A program made the translations under genes and the position numbers. From Ornithomonoglobus_A sp034090805 (GTDB lineage: Bacteria; Bacillota; Clostridia; UBA1381): DNA of 49,657 bases. Under the pieces are notes generated by a model. That model had not been told where the DNA came from, did no database searches, and was given only the letters and a program-made list of their open reading frames with translations. The stretch is taken from contig JAXDRV010000072.1 in the NCBI GenBank assembly GCA_034090805.1, forward strand, positions 1-49,657, given 5' to 3'. Below, piece after piece: positions 7,691-15,201 of this stretch; the first letter of the stretch is position 1; each line of letters starts with the position of its first letter.

Positions 7691-10018
7691 TTGAAAAGAT
7701 TAATTTCAGTTATTACGGCGTTTTCTGTTTCTGTCGGAATGGTAATGCCTGTTGTATTGGCGGATGAGGCAGTATCAGTTTATGATGCAGCAGAGCTTGC
7801 ATCGGCTGCGACAAAGGGCGGAATCTACAAGATTGCCGATGGTGTTGAGCAGATTGACTGTAGTGAGACATCAATTCAGCCAAAAACATCATTCACTCTT
7901 GACCTCAACGGAGCGGAAATTCTTGTAAACTCAAATGGTATTGACCTGCAAAACGGTTCAACGGTATCACTTGCGAACGGTAAGATTACAGGAACAGGCA
8001 CTTACACCATTAAGGCTATGCCATCAAAGGAAGCTGCAAGCATCACTCTTGACCACATTACAACAAGTGGTGCAAAGAACGGTATTGCAACGGCTAATAC
8101 CTATGCAACCGTTTCGATTACCGACTCAGACATCAGCGGTACAGCTGCCGGAGTTGCAGGCACAATGGGTAATTACACAATTACTGACTCAAAGCTTGGT
8201 GCTGTAACACTTGCTAATGACTCAACACTTACAATGTTAGGCTCAACAGTAGAGAGCAACGGTAATGGTATTACTGCAAATAATGCAGCATCGGCAACGA
8301 TTGTTAACTCAACCATAACAGGAAACACAAATAACTTCGGTATATACTGGGCGTCATCGGGTGATTTGGATATTACGGCAACATCTGTTACTGTTGATGC
8401 AAACGGTAAGGGTGCCGTTCATGGCAACAACTCAACAGGTATAATAAATATTGAAAACTGTACAATCGTTAACTCCTGTGAAACAGCTGCAAAGGCTTAT
8501 CTTTTTACAAGCAACAGCGGAGATGCTGCAAAGATTACAGTTAACGGCGGTACATACACGGGAATTAACGCACTTAATGCTTCATCATCAACCTCACTTG
8601 TAATTAACAGCGGTCTTTTCAGTGCAGATCCGTCAAAGTATGTTGCACAAGGCAGAGCGGCAATTAAGAATGCAGAAGGTTGGTATGAGGTGGTTGATGC
8701 GGGCAGTATTCCTACGCCGTCACCGACACCCGACCCGGACGAAACCCCCGATCCGAACGCAACACCGGCACCAACAGCTACACCAACTGCCGTTCCTACA
8801 CAGGCTCCTGCACCGGCAAAGGCAGAGAAGCCGGAGGAATTAACAACAGTTACAACTGCAGAGGAGCTTAGCAAAGCACTCGCAGCAAAGGCAACGGGAA
8901 TCCGGCTCGGTGCAGATATAGATTTTGTTGACAAGGGTATTAAAACCACATGCGCATTATACCTTGACCTCAACGGTCACAAGCTTACAAGTGCTGCATC
9001 AGCTGTAATTGAGGTTGCCCACAGCATGACGCTGGCAGATACCGCAGATGAAAAGGGCGCAGTCATAAACACGAACACAGCGACCTCATACGGCTTGAAG
9101 TGCGCAGCATCAAATACATATGTTGTTGTGGAAGGAGCCGAGGTTGACGCAATGTCACAGGCAATCCTGCTCAATGGTGCCAACACATATTTAGAGCTTG
9201 ACAATGCTGTTGTAAACGGCGGCACTCACGCAATTAATATGGCAAGAGATACACTCATTGTAAACAGTGCGGTAATTAACAGTAATGCCGACTACTCAGG
9301 TTATGCGCTCTATACATCGGGCGGCAAGGCTGTAATTAACGGAGGAAGCTTTAACTATAACGGTACAATGAGCAGTGTTGTAGTATCGGGCAGCGCAGAT
9401 GTCACCATTAACGGCGGCAGCTTCACAAATGCCAATCTAAAGCGCGGAGCGCTCAACAATGCCAAGGGCTTCTCCGGAAAGCTAACAATCAACGGAGGTG
9501 TGTTCGAGAATACCTATGACGGAACGGGCTACAGTATTTTAGACAGCGATGAGGGGACAACCGCGGTCAAGCCGGAGATAATAATAAACGGCGGTGAGTT
9601 TAAGGATGCAATCGGATTCTCAAAGCCGGCGAACACAACAACTGTTATAAAGGCTGCGGGCGGTACATTCTCGTTCGATCCGACACCCTACGCTGCAGAA
9701 GGATATAAGGTAAAGGAAAACAACGGTGTTTATACTGTTGAAGCAGAAGAACCGAGTGGTGATAAACCGACAGCCGATGCAATCTATGCCAACGGTGTAC
9801 TTAAAATTGGGTTTACAAACCTCAATGAAACAGAGGGAACAGTATTCGTTGCTCAGTATGATGAGAACGGCGTACTGATTGGTATTAGTGCAATAACGCT
9901 TAATGATTATATAGAAGAAAGCATTGAACAAAAGTCGGATGATATGAGAATATTTGTTTGGAACAAAAATCAGAAACCGCTATTCAACGTATTCCGTCCG
10001 AAGAGAGGAGAGATGTGA
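7691..10018 (+). CDS. Secreted double beta-helix surface protein
   Basis: 775 residues starting at TTG; the start is fixed by AAAGGAGG nine bases upstream and by the signal peptide that follows (MKRLISVITAFSVSVGMVMP). Two right-handed parallel beta-helix modules (about 30-340 and 381-686) are made of INGG.F-type turns such as VTINGGSFTN and LTINGGVFEN. A Pro/Thr/Ala linker (about 345-380) separates them, and the shared C-terminal module (about 692-775, ending IFVWNKNQKPL) closes the protein. The second module is a close paralogue of one in the GH5 protein at 43849. No pectate-lyase catalytic signature is seen, so a binding or adhesion role at the cell surface is more likely than catalysis. 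The next gene starts one base after the stop codon. Confidence 0.75.
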   Translation: MKRLISVITAFSVSVGMVMPVVLADEAVSVYDAAELASAATKGGIYKIADGVEQIDCSETSIQPKTSFTLDLNGAEILVNSNGIDLQNGSTVSLANGKITGTGTYTIKAMPSKEAASITLDHITTSGAKNGIATANTYATVSITDSDISGTAAGVAGTMGNYTITDSKLGAVTLANDSTLTMLGSTVESNGNGITANNAASATIVNSTITGNTNNFGIYWASSGDLDITATSVTVDANGKGAVHGNNSTGIINIENCTIVNSCETAAKAYLFTSNSGDAAKITVNGGTYTGINALNASSSTSLVINSGLFSADPSKYVAQGRAAIKNAEGWYEVVDAGSIPTPSPTPDPDETPDPNATPAPTATPTAVPTQAPAPAKAEKPEELTTVTTAEELSKALAAKATGIRLGADIDFVDKGIKTTCALYLDLNGHKLTSAASAVIEVAHSMTLADTADEKGAVINTNTATSYGLKCAASNTYVVVEGAEVDAMSQAILLNGANTYLELDNAVVNGGTHAINMARDTLIVNSAVINSNADYSGYALYTSGGKAVINGGSFNYNGTMSSVVVSGSADVTINGGSFTNANLKRGALNNAKGFSGKLTINGGVFENTYDGTGYSILDSDEGTTAVKPEIIINGGEFKDAIGFSKPANTTTVIKAAGGTFSFDPTPYAAEGYKVKENNGVYTVEAEEPSGDKPTADAIYANGVLKIGFTNLNETEGTVFVAQYDENGVLIGISAITLNDYIEESIEQKSDDMRIFVWNKNQKPLFNVFRPKRGEM
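8834..9750 (+). repeat. Beta-helix module, copy in the 775-residue protein
   Basis: This coding segment is closely related to 47612-48530 on the same strand. Both encode VTTAEE, then GADID, DLNGH, GYAL(Y)xSGG, GFSKPANTTT and GGTF(S/A)FDPT in the same order and spacing. The similarity is high enough at the protein level, and in stretches at DNA level, to suggest an intragenic-module duplication. Confidence 0.75.
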
Positions 10019-10019
10019 A

Positions 10020-11282
10020 ATGAGAAAATTAATTTCAGCAGTCACATTATGTGCTATGGCTGTGAGTATGGTGACTGGGTTTGCAGTAACAGCAAGTGCA
10101 GCGGAAACAATAAATAGTTTTGAAGGATTGCAGAAAGCTGTAAAAAGTGGTGGTAGCTATATTTTGACTGATGACATAAAGAATGTTACAGCTTCGTTAA
10201 AGCTTGGAAGTTCAAACAAATCGTTTGAACTTGATATGAACGGATATGATATAGAGGCTAATGTAACCAAGGTATTTGACCTTTCCGGAGACTTAACGGG
10301 CAGTATTGTAATCAAAAATTCCTCTGCCACGGAATCTATAATATATACAACAAAAGACTATCTAATGAATCTTAATTCGGGTAAGTATGACATTAGTAAT
10401 GTAACTTTAAAAACTGATAGTGGGCAGACTTTGCTATTCGGTTCATCAGGTGGTGAAGTTGCATTTGTTATGAATGATTGTAAGGTTTTTGGCGCTACAT
10501 ATGGTATTAATGTAGCAAAACCAAACTCGAATATCGAAATAAACAATACTAACGTAACTGTAACACAGGGACCGGCAGTAGCTTCGACGGCGGGCAATAT
10601 TACAATAAACGGTGGTTCATATACAAGAACTGAGGGAGCAAAGAATTATATTTTGAATTTGGGTGGAACTTCAAATGTTGTATTAAACAATCCTACAGTA
10701 ACCACTACAACCAGTGAGGGTGCTGCAATACAGGTTGTCAAAGGTAGCACAGGAACAATAACGGTAAATGGTGGCAAATATTCAAATACAGCTTCTTCAA
10801 AGAATTATGTTATATTGGATAGCACTGAAAGTGATGGTGCTACGGTTAATATAAATAATGGTGTATTTAATGGTATTATTCAGAAAGCTGACAAGAATAA
10901 GGCAGATATTAATGTTATGGGTGGTACATATGACGATGATCCTACATCCTATGTTGACACTACAGCATATGATGTAACCAAAGCAGACAGTAAATGGACT
11001 GTAAGTAAAAAGCAGACTGAGGCTAAGCCTGTGGTAACATCAGTTGATGGCGGTGTAACAAATGCAGGTGATGGCTATAAGTCAGCGGTATACAAGGTTG
11101 ATGCTACAGCACATGGAACAAAAAACCGCATTGCTGTAACGGTTGAGGGTTCAAAAGAGGGAACACAGTATAAGGATATCGGTACATTTATTACAGATTC
11201 AGATGTAATTTTTGCGGTTATTCTTATCGGTTCTGATGACACAGAATTTCCGACAAACATTACAGCGGAATTTGTGGATTAA
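10020..11282 (+). CDS. Secreted single beta-helix protein
   Basis: 420 residues from the ATG at 10020, chosen over an upstream in-frame ATG at 9954 because it has an AGGAG site and begins a proper signal peptide (MRKLISAVTLCAMAVSMVTG, cleavage after ASAA). Residues about 30-345 form a parallel beta-helix with INGGSYTRTE- and VNGGKYSNTA-type turns, related to the preceding protein. The last 70 residues are a different beta-rich tail and not the shared C-terminal module. It is cotranscribed with 7691 (1-base gap) and followed 15 bases later by a small peptide gene. Likely surface binding or adhesion. No enzyme motif recognised. Confidence 0.72.
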   Translation: MRKLISAVTLCAMAVSMVTGFAVTASAAETINSFEGLQKAVKSGGSYILTDDIKNVTASLKLGSSNKSFELDMNGYDIEANVTKVFDLSGDLTGSIVIKNSSATESIIYTTKDYLMNLNSGKYDISNVTLKTDSGQTLLFGSSGGEVAFVMNDCKVFGATYGINVAKPNSNIEINNTNVTVTQGPAVASTAGNITINGGSYTRTEGAKNYILNLGGTSNVVLNNPTVTTTTSEGAAIQVVKGSTGTITVNGGKYSNTASSKNYVILDSTESDGATVNINNGVFNGIIQKADKNKADINVMGGTYDDDPTSYVDTTAYDVTKADSKWTVSKKQTEAKPVVTSVDGGVTNAGDGYKSAVYKVDATAHGTKNRIAVTVEGSKEGTQYKDIGTFITDSDVIFAVILIGSDDTEFPTNITAEFVD

Positions 11283-11297
11283 GGAGGTAGATGAACA

Positions 11298-11471
11298 ATG
11301 AAAAACAATTTTGAAAAGCCCGAAATAAAGATTGTAGCTTTTTATACAGAAAAGGTTGTAACAACCTCCGGTGCCACGAATTCCAACACATACAGAACAA
11401 CAATGGAAAATATTGTTGGTGAGAATAAGCTTGTACAGACAGAAAGTCAGGTCTTTGCATTCACGTTCTAA
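11298..11471 (+). CDS. 57-residue KPEI-type small peptide
   Basis: The ATG at 11298 lies after AAGGAGG (11281-11287) and directly follows the beta-helix gene; TAA at 11469-11471. The peptide starts MKNNFEKPEIKIVAFYTEKV, continues VTTSGATNSNTYRTT and ends QVFAFTF. It has no signal peptide, no transmembrane segment and no cysteine. Short peptides with an N-terminal KPxIxIVxF and a following VxTTSG are, to my knowledge, common next to surface and peptide genes in gut Clostridia, but I know no established function. The Thr/Ser-rich middle suggests a modified-peptide precursor, but no modification enzyme is nearby. A strong terminator follows. Confidence 0.7.
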   Translation: MKNNFEKPEIKIVAFYTEKVVTTSGATNSNTYRTTMENIVGENKLVQTESQVFAFTF

Positions 11472-11502
11472 AAGGCTGAAAGGCGTTGTTGCAATAAATT
11501 TG

Positions 11503-11536
11503 GACGGTACGGTATAATCGTGCCGTCTTTTTTTTT
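11503..11536 (+). terminator. Rho-independent terminator after the small peptide gene
   Basis: A 9-bp stem (11503-11511 with 11519-11527, one G-U pair) has a 7-base loop and is followed by nine T. It ends the 7691-11471 operon. Confidence 0.9.
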
Positions 11537-11566
11537 GATTATCTAAAGTTAGTATCGCTGATTAAA

Positions 11567-11605
11567 ATCAGCCACCTATAATAATAAGGAGTTTTGTGGT
11601 ATAAT
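11567..11605 (+). promoter_or_regulatory. Promoter of the PL8 operon
   Basis: TATAAT at 11600-11605 is preceded by TG at the extended -10 position. At 24 bases upstream stands ATCAGCCAC followed by CTATA, which resembles the ACCGC-(A/C)TTTA core of the other locus promoters at the same distance. It overlaps an inverted repeat (GCTGATT / AATCAGC). The -10 call is good; membership of the shared-element group is tentative. Confidence 0.5.
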
Positions 11606-11642
11606 AGGACTATAGGATAATATGTAGAGAGGAGATAGTTGC

Positions 11643-13814
11643 ATGGCAGATTACAGCATGCTTCGTAAACGTTATGCCAAGCTTATTGCCGGTGAGGGAA
11701 AAGGCAGATATGTTGAGCGTAATGACAGAATCACAAAGGCGCATATTGAAAATATAAATATTATGATTAAAGAGGCTCATATAAAGAAAGTACCGCCCGT
11801 GCCGGAGGCTATAGAGGGTATGAGCTATTCGGATGCAATTAATTCTGTGTTTAAAGCGATTTACGATATGTCTGTTTCATTTTCCGAGAGCGGGTCAATA
11901 TACTATAACAGTCAATCTCTGCTTTCTTTAATAACGGACTCGCTTAAAAAGATGAAGGATATATATAATGATACAACAGAGCCTTACGGTAACTGGTGGC
12001 ACTGGGAAATCGGTTGCCCGCTCAGCATAAACAATACATTTATTCTGATTTATAGATTTGTTGACAAGGAGCTTTTAAAAGCATATATGAGTGCAGTGGA
12101 GCATTTCAATAATGAAATCAAGCTTACAGGCGCAAACCGCGTGTGGGAATCGGTAATATTTGCCGTAAGAGGTATTCTGCTCGAAAATTCGGATTATATC
12201 CGAACGGCGGTTTCGGGAATATCGGATGTAATGGTTATGACAAAAAGCGGTGACGGCTTCTATAGTGACGGCTCGTTTGTTCAGCACGGCAAGTTTCCGT
12301 ATAACGGCGGTTACGGAAGATCGCTTTTACAGGAGCTTGCACCGATACTCTATCTTTTAAGCGGTACGGAGTTTGAACCGAGGGATATAGGTGTAATTTA
12401 CAAATGGATAGAGAATTCATATTTTCCGTTCCTTGAAAACGGACGCATGATGGATATGGTACGAGGTCGTGAAATTTCAAGAGAGTACTCAAAATGTGAT
12501 GCGGCGGGAGCATCGATGCTCGGTGCAATGCTTATAATAAGTGATTTGCCGGGCAGGGAGAACAGGGAGCTTAAAGCGAGAATAAAGGGACAGCTTTCCG
12601 ACGAGTTTTTTAAATTTGCATTGCCCTTTGCCGCTGATATTGCAGCGGCGGTGACGGACGATACAACAATCATTCCGTACGAGGAAAAACCGTATTTTAA
12701 GGTCTTCAACAGTATGGACAGAGCTGTAAAACACGGCAGAGGCTATGCTGTGGGACTTGCGATGCACTCGGAGCGTATAGCGAACTACGAATCCATAAAC
12801 GATGAAAACGGCAGAGCGTATCATAGCGCAGACGGTATGCTGTACACATATAAAAAAAGTGAGCCGTGGGCAGACTTTTTCTGGCAGACGATTGATGTGC
12901 AGCGTTTGCCCGGTACTACGGTTTTAAACGGGACGGAGGTTGAGCCGAATAAGACTTCGGCTTGCGATTTTGTCGGCGGCTGCGGAATTGACGAATTCGG
13001 AGCATGCGCAATGGAGCTGAATCCGGCAGGATATTCACTTCATGCCAACAAAGCCTGGTTCTTCTTTGATAATGAAATTGTATGCATGGGCAGCGGAATA
13101 GCAAGCAGCACATCGGAGAATGTTGAGACGATTATAGAAAACAGACTTGTGACCGGTGATTCACGCTTTACCATAAGCGGAATTGAGGCTGATGAGGGTT
13201 ACGATATAAAAGACGCATATCTTGACGGTCTACATGACATAGGCTACTATTTCCCTAAGGAGCAGCACGTCAGAATTATCCGAGAGGTGAGAAAGGGAGG
13301 CAGCGGAAATCTCAATATCGGAAAGCCGATGGATGAATGCGAGTCAATGTATGTTACAATGTGGATTGACCATGGCAGAAAGCCGATGAACGCGTCATAT
13401 GAATATATAGTAATCCCGAAATGTGACGAGGACAAGCTGAAGGAGTACGGTCAAAACAGCGGAGTGAAAATAGTTGAGAATTCCGAATGGATACAGTGTG
13501 TTAAAAAGGACAATGTAACAGGCATCATATTTTTAAAGGACGGAACATGGAGCGTGGAGGGTATTGCATGTGACAAGCGCTGTATTGCTATGATAAAACA
13601 GAACGGGAACAACCTTGACTTTGTTGTGGTTGATCCGACGCATAAGCAAAAGAGCATTGGCTTTGTTTTTGAGTACAGTGCAAAGAGTGTCGCGGAATGT
13701 GATGACAGAATAAAGATAGAGCAGCTTTCGCCGTTTGTTTTGTTAAGAGCCGATACAAACGGCGCAGACGGCAGAGAGCTGAGAATAAGACTGGAGGGAA
13801 TTGAACATGTATGA
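11643..13814 (+). CDS. Polysaccharide lyase family 8 enzyme, cytoplasmic, likely xanthan lyase
   Basis: 723 residues without a signal peptide. The (alpha/alpha) toroid domain carries the aromatic patch NWWHW (117-121) and the PL8 catalytic set Asn165 (TGANRVW), His215 (FVQHGKF) and Tyr224 (NGGYG). The 50- and 9-residue spacings equal those of pneumococcal hyaluronate lyase (Asn349, His399, Tyr408). Arginines lie in VRGREISR (274-280). The C-terminal half is the beta-sandwich part. PL8 covers hyaluronate, chondroitin and xanthan lyases, all cutting next to uronate by beta-elimination. In this context removal of the terminal mannose from xanthan oligosaccharides inside the cell is most likely, leaving an unsaturated glucuronate for the GH88 enzyme. 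Start after GAGAGGAG. Its 3' end overlaps the next reading frame. Confidence 0.85.
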   Translation: MADYSMLRKRYAKLIAGEGKGRYVERNDRITKAHIENINIMIKEAHIKKVPPVPEAIEGMSYSDAINSVFKAIYDMSVSFSESGSIYYNSQSLLSLITDSLKKMKDIYNDTTEPYGNWWHWEIGCPLSINNTFILIYRFVDKELLKAYMSAVEHFNNEIKLTGANRVWESVIFAVRGILLENSDYIRTAVSGISDVMVMTKSGDGFYSDGSFVQHGKFPYNGGYGRSLLQELAPILYLLSGTEFEPRDIGVIYKWIENSYFPFLENGRMMDMVRGREISREYSKCDAAGASMLGAMLIISDLPGRENRELKARIKGQLSDEFFKFALPFAADIAAAVTDDTTIIPYEEKPYFKVFNSMDRAVKHGRGYAVGLAMHSERIANYESINDENGRAYHSADGMLYTYKKSEPWADFFWQTIDVQRLPGTTVLNGTEVEPNKTSACDFVGGCGIDEFGACAMELNPAGYSLHANKAWFFFDNEIVCMGSGIASSTSENVETIIENRLVTGDSRFTISGIEADEGYDIKDAYLDGLHDIGYYFPKEQHVRIIREVRKGGSGNLNIGKPMDECESMYVTMWIDHGRKPMNASYEYIVIPKCDEDKLKEYGQNSGVKIVENSEWIQCVKKDNVTGIIFLKDGTWSVEGIACDKRCIAMIKQNGNNLDFVVVDPTHKQKSIGFVFEYSAKSVAECDDRIKIEQLSPFVLLRADTNGADGRELRIRLEGIEHV

Positions 13815-15162
13815 TGTTGCGGTAGTCGGAGGCGGAATTGCAGGGAGCATGGCGGCTCTCGGTGCGGCGCGCGCCGGTGCAAGCGTAATACTGATTGAGC
13901 GTTACGGCTTTGCGGGAGGCACGCTTGCAGCGTGCGGAACAGGTCCTATGATGACCTTTCATGCCGGAGAAATAAAGGCGGTGCAGGGCGTTACCGATGA
14001 GCTTATAGAGAGATTAAAGGAAAAGGATTTGTCTCCCGGTCATATTTTTGACACAACGGGCTATACATATTCTGTTACCCCGTTTTCAGCTGAGGGAATG
14101 AAGCTGGAACTTGACAATATGCTGCTTGAAGCAGGGGTAAAGCTTTTGTATCATTCAACTGTGTGTGATGTCATTTTTAAAAACAAGGAATTAAAGGCGG
14201 TTAAGGTATGCGGCAAGAACGGGATTAAGGAAATATCGGCAAGGATATTTGTAGACGCGAGCGGCGACTGTGACCTTTCCGTTCTCTGCGGTCTGCCGTA
14301 CACCAAGGGCAGGGAGTCTGACGGTAAGTGCCAGCCTATGACAATGAATTTTAAGCTCACAAATGTGGACATAGAAAGCGTCAAACAGTATATAATGACA
14401 CATAACGAGGAGTTCCCCAGACTTCGGGGCGACCTTGAAAAGGTTACACGCTCCTGTCGTTTGTCTATAGGCGGATATGTTGAAACATTAAGAGCGGCAC
14501 AGGACAGCGGCGAAATTACATTCGGACGCGAGGATATACTATTCTTTGAAACTAATACACCGGGTGAGGTAATAGTCAATACCACAAGAGTAATAAACGC
14601 AGACCCTACAGAGCCGGAGGAACTTACATATGCCGAAACCATTGGCAGAAAGCAGGTATGGGAGGTCTATAATCTCTTAAAAACAAAGGTACAGGGCTTT
14701 CGGGAAGCTCAGCTTGAGTTTTCGGGACCCTTTATCGGTATTCGTTCATCACGTCAGATTGTGGGATTGTATACGCTTTCGGAGTACGATATAATAGACT
14801 GCGCAGAGTTTCCGGACACGATAGCAAGGGGGGGCTATCCGATTGATATTCATGCTCCGGAGGGAATGAGAAGCGATGCATATGATCGCACAAAGCATAT
14901 GTTAAATTACGGCGATATGTACAGTATACCTTACCGAGCGCTTGTTCCCAAGGGTGCAAGGAATATAATTACCGCGGGGCGCTGCATAAGCGCGTCATTT
15001 GAGGCGCAGGCGGCAATAAGAGTTTCGCCGATTGCCGGAGCGACAGGCCATGCGGCAGGTGTTGCGGCTGCTGTATGTGTTAAAAATGAAACAACCGCTC
15101 CCGATGCCGATATAAATGAAATAAGAGCCGAGCTTTTAAGGCAGGGTGCATATTTGGGCTAA
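13807..15162 (+). CDS. FAD-dependent oxidoreductase (FAD_oxidored family)
   Basis: 451 residues from the ATG at 13807. A TTG at 13801 is also in frame, but GGAGGG at 13793-13798 is better spaced for the ATG. The N-terminus has the dinucleotide-binding VAVVGGGIAGSMAALGAARA followed by an acidic end of the second strand (ILIER). Near the C-terminus NIITAGRCISASFEAQAAIR closes the FAD site. This matches the FAD_oxidored group (PF12831), in which most members have no known substrate. The start lies inside the PL8 gene (8-base overlap), so the two proteins are probably made together. A redox step on a uronate, keto-sugar or polysaccharide-derived product is possible, but nothing in the sequence names the substrate. 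Confidence 0.8.
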   Translation: MYDVAVVGGGIAGSMAALGAARAGASVILIERYGFAGGTLAACGTGPMMTFHAGEIKAVQGVTDELIERLKEKDLSPGHIFDTTGYTYSVTPFSAEGMKLELDNMLLEAGVKLLYHSTVCDVIFKNKELKAVKVCGKNGIKEISARIFVDASGDCDLSVLCGLPYTKGRESDGKCQPMTMNFKLTNVDIESVKQYIMTHNEEFPRLRGDLEKVTRSCRLSIGGYVETLRAAQDSGEITFGREDILFFETNTPGEVIVNTTRVINADPTEPEELTYAETIGRKQVWEVYNLLKTKVQGFREAQLEFSGPFIGIRSSRQIVGLYTLSEYDIIDCAEFPDTIARGGYPIDIHAPEGMRSDAYDRTKHMLNYGDMYSIPYRALVPKGARNIITAGRCISASFEAQAAIRVSPIAGATGHAAGVAAAVCVKNETTAPDADINEIRAELLRQGAYLG

Positions 15163-15201
15163 ATCAAAAGCACAGCGGATATTCCGCTGTGTTTTTGATT
15201 T
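15161..15201. terminator. Bidirectional terminator between convergent genes
   Basis: A 19-bp stem (15161-15179 with 15183-15201, one G-U) has a 3-base loop and A/T runs on both sides. The stop codons of both convergent genes (15160-15162 plus, 15202-15200 minus) overlap its edges. Confidence 0.92.

Noticed and set aside
8497..8973. Minus-strand open frame rich in Ala/Gly/Val opposite the Pro/Thr linker
   Set aside because: This is a mirror of the repetitive PT/PA linker codons. Similar shadows occur opposite every linker (for example 4538-4723, 47478-47711 and 48504-48734). None has a ribosome site.
7691..9760. Repeated NGG-type codon patterns as a CRISPR or tandem DNA repeat array
   Set aside because: The periodicity is that of beta-helix turns in the protein; units vary in length and sequence and there are no conserved direct repeats with unique spacers.
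9954..10019. Upstream ATG at 9954 as the start of the second beta-helix gene
   Set aside because: It lies inside the previous gene, has no ribosome site, and would put 22 charged residues before a normal signal peptide. ATG 10020 has AGGAG and leads directly into the signal peptide.
7691..11282. Calling the two beta-helix proteins pectate lyases
   Set aside because: The fold repeats are clear, but the acidic calcium-binding cluster and catalytic arginine region of pectate lyases are not seen, and no pectin-specific neighbours exist.
11643..13814. Reading the locus as a hyaluronan/chondroitin degradation cluster because of PL8 plus GH88
   Set aside because: Glycosaminoglycan breakdown needs no beta-1,4-glucanase, alpha-mannosidase or cellobiose phosphorylase, nor is a hexosaminidase or sulfatase present. 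The xanthan reading explains all the enzymes.
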